Shown piece after piece: positions 33,055 through 40,590 of a stretch of 64,000 nucleotides of DNA; position 1 is the stretch's first letter; the number at the start of each line of letters is the position of its first letter. This DNA is from Chitinophaga solisilvae. GTDB lineage: Bacteria; Bacteroidota; Bacteroidia; Chitinophagales; Chitinophagaceae. The notes beneath the pieces were generated by a model. The model worked only from the letters and a program-made list of their open reading frames with translations, was not told the origin of the DNA and did not search any database. The stretch lies in contig NZ_JAABOK010000008.1 of the NCBI RefSeq assembly GCF_009928525.1, forward strand, positions 353,847 through 417,846. Reading direction: 5' to 3'. A program made the position numbers and the translations under genes.

Positions 33055-34647
33055 TCAGATACCCTTGTCCATGAATTCTTCCGGTACCTGATACCCGCTC
33101 TTGCTATAAGGCACGAGTATCCTTTTCAATGGCGTATTTCCACGCAGACAGCTACCTGAAATTATCACCAGGTCATAGTTTTCACGGCCGGCGGCCGGCT
33201 GCAACAGCCATTTACAGTTGCGGCATTTCGAATTACCGGTGCCGCCATCATAGCTATCATCCGTAACGATATTCATCACCGGCCGGAGTTCTTCACCCGT
33301 AAAGGCAATCATATCATCCCAGGAAACACTGCTGCCCATGTGGGTGATACCGCCGGAGATCACTATACCGGTAGTATGCGCCCCCATGTTCACCAGCTTA
33401 TGAAAGTAACCGGAATTGCCATACATACCTCCGCCGCCGGCGTTGAGCAGATAGCTGGCGGTCTGCCAGCGGTCTGCTGTTTTTCTGAAAGCCCATACAT
33501 CCACCCAGCCTGAAACAGGTGCGCCGCCGCTGCTCCCGCTGTTGGTAAATATCGCTACGCAGTATAGCTGGCCATCCTGCTGAAAGTACATGATGGAATC
33601 CAGCTTACGGTTGATTTTCTCTGAGGCGCCTTCGGCTATATCTATCGTGGATGGCACCGTGTCATATACGGGCGCCGTCAGCTTTTCAATTGCTGCTGCA
33701 TGGAAATCCGGCTGTACCGGCGCCAGACTCACTTCTCCGGCACAGAGTATCCCTATGGTATTCTGTATATCATGACGCAGTTCGCCGTAAGTAATTCCGG
33801 TGGAGACCTGCTGCAGAAATCTTTTTACTACCGTCCCTGTTCTGGTATCTCCGTGTTGCTGTACAAAGGAGAGGTATTCCTGTTTATTCTCCGGATATAA
33901 AGAACTCAGGTCCTCGTGGCGGTCAAAGGCAGGGGTATTATCTTCTCCGAACAGATAATCGAGCGTGTAGCCTGCATACAGCTCCCTGGCGGCTGCCGTA
34001 AAAATGCTGCCGGGATAGGTATCCAGAAACTTTTCCCAGTTAAGCACTCTCTTGCCTACCTGGTTGAAAGATATGACCAGTCCCGCATCTGCGCTGTACA
34101 ATACGGTATCTTCATCTGCCTGCAGTTGCAGGAAGCTGTTATAATCGGCTGGCAGGGAAGATTTGAATAAACCAGTATAGAAGGCAGGCTCCGTGCGTAA
34201 CTCCGTATAACCTTCCCCGATATTCCAGGGTTCAATACCTGCGGTAGCCAGCAGCTTGATACGCAGTGCAGCTTTAGCCGGCGGCACTACTGCCTTTTGC
34301 TCGTCCGAGTAATAGTTGGCATATTCATCCAGCCAGCTAGTTTCATTGCCGGAAATGGCTGCCAGCGCAGTATCTGTATACAGTGCCAGTGCATGGTACA
34401 GATCTGCCGCAGCAGCAGCTTTGATGCCAGGCAGCTGCCTGGCAATGTCGGCTCTTCTGCTGATAATGCCGGCTACATAGGCTTCGGTGGATAAAGCCGG
34501 TACATCAACTGTGGTTGTAACCTGACCTGAATCCTTACCATTTTTGTTGTTACCGTTTTTTTTACCATCTCCGTGGCAGGCCAGCATGATGGCAGGGATG
34601 ACACACAGCGGCAGCCATAACCTGCCTTTCCGGAATATGTTCTTCAT
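33055..34647 (-). CDS. Lipoprotein of unknown function
   Basis: About 530 residues starting MKNIFRKGRLWLPLC, with lipobox IMLAC followed by a short Asn/Gly/Lys-rich linker (HGDGKKNGNNKNGKDSG). The mature protein is largely helical to about residue 310. The C-terminal half has strands with AFRKTADRWQTASYLLNAGG, NMGAHTTGIVISGG and KCRNCKW, and ends in a KRILVPYSKSGYQVPEE-type segment. I do not recognise the family. It lies 73 bases behind another unknown gene on the same strand (34721-35557), so the two may be co-expressed. Confidence 0.72.
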   Translation of the reverse strand: MKNIFRKGRLWLPLCVIPAIMLACHGDGKKNGNNKNGKDSGQVTTTVDVPALSTEAYVAGIISRRADIARQLPGIKAAAAADLYHALALYTDTALAAISGNETSWLDEYANYYSDEQKAVVPPAKAALRIKLLATAGIEPWNIGEGYTELRTEPAFYTGLFKSSLPADYNSFLQLQADEDTVLYSADAGLVISFNQVGKRVLNWEKFLDTYPGSIFTAAARELYAGYTLDYLFGEDNTPAFDRHEDLSSLYPENKQEYLSFVQQHGDTRTGTVVKRFLQQVSTGITYGELRHDIQNTIGILCAGEVSLAPVQPDFHAAAIEKLTAPVYDTVPSTIDIAEGASEKINRKLDSIMYFQQDGQLYCVAIFTNSGSSGGAPVSGWVDVWAFRKTADRWQTASYLLNAGGGGMYGNSGYFHKLVNMGAHTTGIVISGGITHMGSSVSWDDMIAFTGEELRPVMNIVTDDSYDGGTGNSKCRNCKWLLQPAAGRENYDLVIISGSCLRGNTPLKRILVPYSKSGYQVPEEFMDKGI

Positions 34648-34720
34648 AGGTATCTGCAATTAATTCAAAAGATAACGGGCCCGTAAGATAAGACAGGCGT
34701 ACAATACTTTAGCATGACGA

Positions 34721-35557
34721 TTAAAAAAGGCTGCCCTGGATGGCTGACGGGAGTACGGGAGGATGAAACAACCCGACGATGGTGAACGGTTGCCGGGAAG
34801 TGGCATGTACCGCCTGTGCGGTGCCGAGGAAGAAATGCAGGTCCGTACTCCTGGCATATTCCATCAGGTACTTCTTCCGTACATCCCTGATGGCCTTCTG
34901 TTCCTTTTCGGGCCCGCTGTGCTTCTTCAGACATTTCCAGTAAAAGGATGCCAGCTGCCAGTCTTCCACCGGCAGGGTGATTTCCTTATTATCCTTATCT
35001 GTAAAACGGAAAGAAAACTGATAGGGCAGTTTCTTCATCACAGCAAACGGATCTTCCGGCTGTTCGAATACGCGGCCGCTGTTCTTTTCTTCCTGCAGTT
35101 TTTCCAGCCGCGCGCTGTCCCATTCCCGCGTGGTTTCTTCTGCTATAAAATCCAGTATGCGGGTGGGTTTAAATACGGCGAGCGATGTGTAAAACGCTTC
35201 GTGTTTAGCTTCTACGATAAGGGTAGACAGATCTCGGTATACCGTACGCAGCACGATGGACTTACGTTCGCTCCAGTCGTCGCCGGCAGCGAGATGTCCT
35301 GTTTTCTTTACCGGCGCGTCCGGTGTTACAGGCCGGAAGCTCTCCAGTCTGAAATCGCGGGTATTCCGCGCCAGATCCATTTCCACCCAGTCATACAACT
35401 GGTATTGTTCGTCGTAAGTTTTTTTTGAAAAAGGAATAGGGTATATCCTGATAAACACGCCATCTTCTCTGAAGCCAGCGATGCTGACCTGTTCATCATA
35501 ATGGGAAGATATGGTAGGGTAACTTTTAACAGTGATCAAAACTTTTGTCAACGGCAT
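34721..35557 (-). CDS. Conserved protein of unknown function
   Basis: A 278-residue cytoplasmic protein with an unusual, clearly structured N-terminus: KVLITVKSYPTISSHYDEQV, then AGFREDGVFIRIYPIPF and a WVEMDLARNTRDFRLESFRP segment. A C-terminal part (LPYQFSFRFTDKDNKEI, WQLASFYWKCLKK, HFFLGTAQAVH) looks like a second domain. From memory, proteins with this N-terminal pattern occur sporadically among bacteria, often in accessory or defence-like islands, but I cannot name the family. No neighbour explains it; the downstream gene encodes a lipoprotein. Confidence 0.75.
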   Translation of the reverse strand: MPLTKVLITVKSYPTISSHYDEQVSIAGFREDGVFIRIYPIPFSKKTYDEQYQLYDWVEMDLARNTRDFRLESFRPVTPDAPVKKTGHLAAGDDWSERKSIVLRTVYRDLSTLIVEAKHEAFYTSLAVFKPTRILDFIAEETTREWDSARLEKLQEEKNSGRVFEQPEDPFAVMKKLPYQFSFRFTDKDNKEITLPVEDWQLASFYWKCLKKHSGPEKEQKAIRDVRKKYLMEYARSTDLHFFLGTAQAVHATSRQPFTIVGLFHPPVLPSAIQGSLF

Positions 35558-35762
35558 TTGCGCAAGATGTTTTTGAAATATGTAAATCCGGTGGTATCCT
35601 CCGATACCAGATGATACAGCAGATAAGATGATTTCCTGTAAGCTGTTTTATCATATGCTGTATTCACCTTCTATGGTAAAACATCCCGCAAAACTAAGGG
35701 TAAATCATTGAAAATAAAAAAGTAAGCGCAGGCTTTCTGTGTCTGAAAAATACGTGCATGCA

Positions 35763-35801
35763 TAAACGCATGCAGCGCGGTAACCTGTGCTGCATGCGTT
35801 T
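35763..35801. terminator. Hairpin downstream of SDR gene
   Basis: TAAACGCATGCAGC pairs with GCTGCATGCGTTTA in a 14-bp perfect stem, about 20 bases beyond the minus-strand SDR stop. It has no clear T run. The GCATGCAGC core recalls the family B fold-back module. The remaining gap to 35557 shows nothing else. Confidence 0.6.
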
Positions 35802-35821
35802 AAAGTTATTCTAAGCCGATA

Positions 35822-36574
35822 TCAGCGGGTAGTATATCCGCCATTGGCGAAGATGGTCTGCCCGGTGATCCACCAGCCGTCGGTAACCAGGAATTCCACC
35901 AGTGGCGCAATATCACGGATGTTGGTCAGGCCGCCGAGTGCGGAAGCGGATGTATGATATGCTACGGCATCTGCAGTTTCCTGTCCGTAAAAGAATGGTG
36001 TGTCCATAGGGCCTGGCGCTACAGCTGTCACTGAAATACCGCGGCTGCCTAATTCCTTGGAGGCTGCGCGTGTGTAGTGTTCTACGGGGGCCTTTCCTCC
36101 GGCATAAGTGGAGTACAGTCCGGTATATGCCGCCAGCAGCGAGGTCACGATGGTACATATTTTACCATTATCATTCAGCTGGCGGCCGGCTTCCTGTATA
36201 AAGAAGTAAGCTACCTTTGAATTGATGTCGAACATGGAATCGTACTCTGCTTCCGTGGTATCGGAGAATGGTTTCTTCAGCACTTTCCCTACAGTGTTGA
36301 TGGCGATATCCACCTGTCCCCATTTTTCTTTCGTGGCTTCAAAGAGTTTTTTGATATTGTCCACCTTTGTAAGATCCGCCTGGTAAAGGAATGCTTCGCC
36401 ACCGGTACTGCTGATATCTGCCAGTGTTTTTTCTGCGTCTGCCCTGGTAGCTGCGCTGTTATAATGAATGGCTACTTTTGCTCCTTTTCCGGCCAGGCTG
36501 CGGCTGAGCAGGCCGCCCAGATTTTTGGCGCCGCCGGCGATAAGCACTACTTTTCCCTTTAAATCATTACGTGC
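35822..36574 (-). CDS. Short-chain dehydrogenase/reductase (SDR) family oxidoreductase
   Basis: 250 residues starting MARNDLKGKVVLIAGGAKNL. The cofactor loop is GGAKNLGG (a variant of TGxxxGxG), NTVGKVLKKPF stands in for NNAG, and the catalytic Ser, Tyr and Lys appear in TSLLAAYTGLYSTYAGGKAP. The C-terminus GWWITGQTIFANGGYTTR is typical of classical SDRs. NAD(P)-dependent; substrate unknown. An upstream Met at 36604 is less likely. The gene follows a small AraC regulator gene by 93 bases on the same strand and is its probable target. Confidence 0.9.
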   Translation of the reverse strand, partial: ARNDLKGKVVLIAGGAKNLGGLLSRSLAGKGAKVAIHYNSAATRADAEKTLADISSTGGEAFLYQADLTKVDNIKKLFEATKEKWGQVDIAINTVGKVLKKPFSDTTEAEYDSMFDINSKVAYFFIQEAGRQLNDNGKICTIVTSLLAAYTGLYSTYAGGKAPVEHYTRAASKELGSRGISVTAVAPGPMDTPFFYGQETADAVAYHTSASALGGLTNIRDIAPLVEFLVTDGWWITGQTIFANGGYTTR

Positions 36575-36667
36575 CATATAGAACAGTTTTATTTCGTTTA
36601 ACAATGGGTTAAAGCTCCTGAAATTACTGTTGCTGCTATGGTGAACTTTAAGGATTTTTAGTACGGG

Positions 36668-37021
36668 TTACCTGTTCGTCTCTCTGTAGTGACCAGGTGT
36701 TTGTCCGGTCAGTTTCTTAAAGAACTTTGAAAAATTGGAAGGATCGTAGGTAAGTATATTGGCAATTTCCGCAACAGGCTTATCGGTGGTGGCCAGCATT
36801 TTTTTGGCGGCATCAATTATTTTCAGGTCATAAAAATGACAGGGGTGATTTCCCATCGTTTGCCGGATGGTAGCGGTGAGATGCGCGTGAGATACAAACA
36901 ATGCGGAAGCAATCTGGTTCAGCTCCATAAACTGTGGGGCATCTCCATTAATCACATCCCTGATATGTTTATCGAGAAAAGCGAAATAAGCCTGGGTAAT
37001 GTTATCGGATGTTGCAGACAT
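36668..37021 (-). CDS. AraC-type DNA-binding protein without sensor domain
   Basis: A 117-residue protein that is almost only the AraC/XylS two-HTH domain (MELNQIASALFVSHAHLTAT, then PVAEIANILTYDPSNFSKFF and FKKLTGQTPGHYRETN). The short length without a ligand domain resembles SoxS/MarA-size regulators. It is encoded upstream of the SDR gene. A composite fold-back repeat begins 12 bases before its start codon and would form its mRNA leader. Confidence 0.87.
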   Translation of the reverse strand: MSATSDNITQAYFAFLDKHIRDVINGDAPQFMELNQIASALFVSHAHLTATIRQTMGNHPCHFYDLKIIDAAKKMLATTDKPVAEIANILTYDPSNFSKFFKKLTGQTPGHYRETNR

Positions 37022-37033
37022 AATTTTCTTTTT

Positions 37034-37221
37034 AATTACGAATTACGAATGGCGAATTACGAATGTTGAGCGAAGACATAAGCGGATAAATCTATCATCC
37101 GCTTATGTCTTCGCTCAAAATCTGTAACCTGTGATTCGTAATTTTGCATAGCAACAAGAAGGGTGCCACGAAAAATCCGCTTATGTCTTCGCTCAACATT
37201 CGTAATTCGTAATTCGTAATT
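37034..37221. repeat. Fold-back element, family A, composite copy 3
   Basis: The left arm has heptads (AATTACG, AATTACG, AATGGCG, AATTACG) and then TTGAGCGAAGACATAAGCGG. The complementary inner arm is present twice: once right after a short loop (37096-37117) without the outer heptads, and again at 37174-37221 with them. The 56 bases between contain GTGATTCGTAATTTTGC, a decayed heptad piece. This looks like partial duplication or insertion within an older element. Confidence 0.85.
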
Positions 37222-37273
37222 GACCTCAATTTGTCTAGCTTTCTTTTTTTCACACACCAAACACCATTATCTC

Positions 37274-37281
37274 TATCTTTG
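37274..37281 (+). promoter_or_regulatory. -7 promoter box (TATCTTTG) for aerolysin-like gene
   Basis: An exact TAnnTTTG match. If used for the gene starting at 37642 it implies a leader of about 350 bases. That interval (37282-37641) has no convincing gene; an in-frame ATG at 37543 exists, but the codons before 37642 do not look like protein. Confidence 0.45.
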
Positions 37282-37641
37282 TAATAATTCAATTTTTTTA
37301 ACTCAAAATAAACTGTGAGGATTGCTACCGGGGTCAGATAATTTCTCATTAACCCATTATCCTGACACCACCGCAGCTACCGGATCCTGAGTTCCCTGTA
37401 CATGCACATGCGCCTATATCGGGAAGCAATAAGATTCCAGCCCGCAGCAAGTAAATCAGCGTAACAATGTTATATCCACGTTAAACAGGAGCAGCGCTCC
37501 CTACCCGGTAATGAGGTAATTACCCGTATATATCTGTTTACCATGCCGTCACAGCATGATATCCCGGATGCAGCACCCGCATCTGCAGCTATCCCTGTCT
37601 GTATCTATGAGCATCTTAACCCATCACATAAAATAAACACT

Positions 37642-38916
37642 ATGAAAAAAAGCCTTATTGCTTTTGCATTAACCCTGGCTTTGTTTTCCTGCCGCAAAGA
37701 TCTTATTAACGACATGCCGGCAGCGACAACAGCCACTGACAGTAAAACCAGTATCAATGTACTGGCGGACTCCACAGGAAGCGGAGACATCTCCGAGCTG
37801 GCCGAGTCCCCGCTCAAACGTTTCTTAAACACGCAGTTGTTTGATGCCCCTACGGATGACAATGAATCATTCTACGACATCCTGGATTTTCCGGTGAACA
37901 TTGTGGTAAAGGAGAACCAGAACGGCAACACCTATCTGACATCGCAGGGGCTTAACAAAGTTCTGCTGCTCACACAGAAACAGAATGATGCAGAAAGCCA
38001 GAAATTTTATCTCTACCGTATGCCCTTAACAGGCCTGCTGTACATCCAGAGTAATGTCAACGGTCAGAAGAAACTCGTATCTGCCGGCGCCTACACCAAC
38101 AATCCCAACAAAACCGTATTGTATGTGAAAGACGGTACCAGTCTGACCGGCGCTGCATGGACCTTTCTGAAAGGCGGTATCAACGGCGATGCACATATCC
38201 TGCAGAATGAAGATGTGCTGGGTACCGACGATCCCAACAATCCGTGGAGCGTTTATCGTAAAGTAATCGGCAGTGAAAATGCCAGCGATATTTACTTTGA
38301 CAAATACCGGAATCAGGGTAAACAGGAATTTGAGGTTAGACCTGTAGATGATTTCCGGCTGGAAAGCATTGAATACATCAATGATGAGACAGCGAGGTTA
38401 ACACAGATGCCTGACTTCGTGGTAAACTGGAACTACAGCAACGGCACCTCGCTGGAACAGAGTATGACTACCGCTTTCAGCCAGAAGGCTACCAAAACAT
38501 CCACCTTTAACAGAACTACCAACATCTCCCTGTCCATTTCCACGGAAGTCAAGGTGAAGGTGCCGTTCCTGGCAGAAGGCAAGATCAACACCACTTTACA
38601 AACCAGTACTTCCTTTGCCTACGGCAAATCCGAATCACAGGAAGATCAGCAGAGCTACAACTTCCCGATCAGGATTGCGCCTAAAACCGCTGTAACGGCC
38701 ACTGCTACTGTAGGCAGGTACAATATGGATGTTAAATACATCGCTACCATGAGAGGTGTAAGAACCAACAAGATGATTAAAGTCCGCGGTGTATGGTCTG
38801 GTGTAGACTGTATTGACGTAAAGGTAACTGTAACAGAACGCCCGCTGACCGGCAGAGGCCCTGTGAAAACAGTTATCCTGAAAAAAATACCTACCACTCC
38901 GTTTAAATTTGACTAA
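37642..38916 (+). CDS. Lipoprotein with aerolysin-like pore-forming domain and lectin-like N-terminal domain
   Basis: 424 residues starting MKKSLIAFALTLALFSC, with a lipobox Cys at residue 17. Residues about 65-235 have repeated short strands (FYLYRMPLTGLLYIQSNVNG, KTVLYVKDGTSLTGAAWTFL) like a ricin-type beta-trefoil. From about 255 to 375 comes the Ser/Thr-rich pattern of aerolysin/ETX-MTX2 toxins: long alternating strands (SLEQSMTTAFSQKATKTSTF, TNISLSISTEVKVKVPFLAE, GKINTTLQTSTSFAYGKSES), then a PIRIAPKTAVTATATVG strand. In this family these strands refold into a membrane-spanning barrel. The start at 37642 is chosen because the signal peptide begins there. Pore formation is inferred from pattern alone. 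Confidence 0.72.
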   Translation: MKKSLIAFALTLALFSCRKDLINDMPAATTATDSKTSINVLADSTGSGDISELAESPLKRFLNTQLFDAPTDDNESFYDILDFPVNIVVKENQNGNTYLTSQGLNKVLLLTQKQNDAESQKFYLYRMPLTGLLYIQSNVNGQKKLVSAGAYTNNPNKTVLYVKDGTSLTGAAWTFLKGGINGDAHILQNEDVLGTDDPNNPWSVYRKVIGSENASDIYFDKYRNQGKQEFEVRPVDDFRLESIEYINDETARLTQMPDFVVNWNYSNGTSLEQSMTTAFSQKATKTSTFNRTTNISLSISTEVKVKVPFLAEGKINTTLQTSTSFAYGKSESQEDQQSYNFPIRIAPKTAVTATATVGRYNMDVKYIATMRGVRTNKMIKVRGVWSGVDCIDVKVTVTERPLTGRGPVKTVILKKIPTTPFKFD

Positions 38917-38929
38917 TCTTGTTTATTTT

Positions 38930-39027
38930 GTTATTTTTTTATTTGAGATTTTTTTTCTCATCCTTATCTCATTCTTAGTGATTTGAAGATACCTTGAGGA
39001 GAAAGAAAATCTCAAATAAAAAATAAC
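38930..39027. repeat. Fold-back element, family B-like, copy 4
   Basis: GTTATTTTTTTATTTGAGAT with a TTTTTTCTC end pairs with GAGAAAGAAAATCTCAAATA AAAAATAAC around a centre of about 40 bases. It carries the shared ATTTGAGATTT module but not the AATGCAGC core. It starts 14 bases after the stop of the aerolysin-like gene. Confidence 0.8.
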
Positions 39028-39053
39028 AGCATAATTAATTTTTTTGCCAGCTT

Positions 39054-39410
39054 ATGAAAAATAACCGGTTTGTTATGTCTGCGTACAGGATGATGTTTTT
39101 CCTGACAGCCTTTCTGTTCCTCCTGAGTTGCGCTGCTGCCCGGCGGACCAGCAAGTTTACCGCTGAAAGCCTGAAACCCGGCATCACTAAAGAAGAAGTG
39201 GTTCGAAAATTCGGAAAGCCCTACAAGGAGAGTTTTTTTTATGACGAACAAAAAGTATTGCACGAGAAGCTCTACTATAAGGAAACTCATTTCAACAGCA
39301 GGTGGTATGAAATCAATAACATCCTGAATTTTGTGAATGCACGATTTGTTTCCCTGGAGCAGGGAGAGGAAAAAATGTTGTACCAGGATGAGGTGATTAT
39401 CAAAAAATAA
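39054..39410 (+). CDS. Small BamE/SmpA-like lipoprotein
   Basis: A 118-residue protein with a lipoprotein signal (MMFFLTAFLFLLSC) and the BamE/OmlA fold signature SLKPGITKEEVVRKFGKPYK, followed by short beta strands (HEKLYYKETHF, SRWYEINNILNF). In Proteobacteria such lipoproteins assist outer-membrane assembly, but small stand-alone relatives in Bacteroidetes are uncharacterised. Met at 39075 or later would also give a functional signal. No operon partner. Confidence 0.78.
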   Translation: MKNNRFVMSAYRMMFFLTAFLFLLSCAAARRTSKFTAESLKPGITKEEVVRKFGKPYKESFFYDEQKVLHEKLYYKETHFNSRWYEINNILNFVNARFVSLEQGEEKMLYQDEVIIKK

Positions 39411-39446
39411 CAGCAGCGCAGGTATTTGTCGGCGCTACTGCCTTTG

Positions 39447-39899
39447 TCAGGAGGCTGCCGGTTCTTGCGGCAGCAATCCTTTTTCCCGCAGCACCTTCTG
39501 TTCATCGCCGGTGATGAATGCAAAAATCTTAGGTTGCCCGCTGGCAAAGGTCAGAATATAGAACACATCAAACCCGATGTTGATATCTCCTTTATAGGTA
39601 GATAGCCAGTGTACCTTTGCGATAGCATGCAGCTCATCCAGCGGTGTAACATGGAGGCTGCCGATTTTCATGGATTGGGTGCCGATGCTTTTATAGAAAT
39701 CGTTTCCCGCCGGTATCTGTTCCTTAAATTTCTCATCGTTCTTCCCTCCCGTCACGCCGCCTGGCACAGACTGTACAAAGTAGTCAGCGAAGGCTGCCGC
39801 AGTAGCGTCCACATCAGCAGGTTTACCCTCCAGTACCTCGCGGAAACGCTGTTCATAGTCCGCGAAGAATTGCTGTATCTGTTGTTGTCTATTTTTCAT
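39447..39899 (-). CDS. NTF2/SnoaL-like fold protein
   Basis: 150 residues starting MKNRQQQIQQFFADYEQRFR. The pattern of an N-terminal helix, a TAAAFADYFVQSVPGGVTGG loop and alternating strands (HAIAKVHWLSTYKGDINIGF, VFYILTFASGQPKIFAFITG) suggests an NTF2-like cone fold. Such proteins are often small enzymes or binding proteins; no active-site residues can be assigned. An upstream in-frame Met at 39929 is less likely. Confidence 0.72.
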   Translation of the reverse strand: MKNRQQQIQQFFADYEQRFREVLEGKPADVDATAAAFADYFVQSVPGGVTGGKNDEKFKEQIPAGNDFYKSIGTQSMKIGSLHVTPLDELHAIAKVHWLSTYKGDINIGFDVFYILTFASGQPKIFAFITGDEQKVLREKGLLPQEPAAS

Positions 39900-40590
39900 A
39901 AAACCTGTTTTTATAGTGGCAACAAACATCAGACCACGGAGGCAGGTATTGCTGTGATCCGGCAGATAAATCTACCGCAGACAACCAAACAAACCCCTTC
40001 CCGGTACTATTCCGACGCAAAAATCAGAAAGTCTATAATTTAAGTAGGAATTTATAGTGTTCTGCTGCCCGCCGCGTTCACTTTGCACCCATTACTATTA
40101 TTTTTGAAAATATCTTACGGGAAAGAGAGCATTATCTCAGAGAAGCATTATAGTGGTTATTTATTCTAGCACATATATTTACGCTAAAGGCTTGCATCAA
40201 CCATCAGCTCATGGAAATGTATTGTTAACCGGTATCCCGGGGGGAATACCAACGTTTGAAGAACTGTACTAATAGCAAAGCAACAAAATCAGTCAGCTGT
40301 CCTGAATGCCAGCGCATGCCTTCCAGCGGAATCATTTCACTCATCAAAATAATCTGGTACTATGAGAAATTAGACCCTTACTTACCGTACCTGCATGTTG
40401 CCATGCAGGCGTCCCTTACGAGATAATTATCCACTATTCAGTAACCTGTGAACTGAAAGCCGGTATCCTGTGCTTTCCTGGGCATGCCATTTCCCGAAAG
40501 TAAACCCGGATGTCACCAAAGCGCTCAATACCTGGTCGAATCAACAGCAACAACCAAATATTTCATGACAATTTTATAAACCTTTCAAAT
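39900..40590. other. Intergenic stretch upstream of secreted metalloprotease
   Basis: About 690 bases with no convincing gene. A TAnnTTTG match (TATTTTTG, 40099-40106) could be a distal promoter but is nearly 500 bases from the next start. An in-frame ATG at 40510 precedes the protease, but the true start is placed at the signal peptide (40591). Confidence 0.55.
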
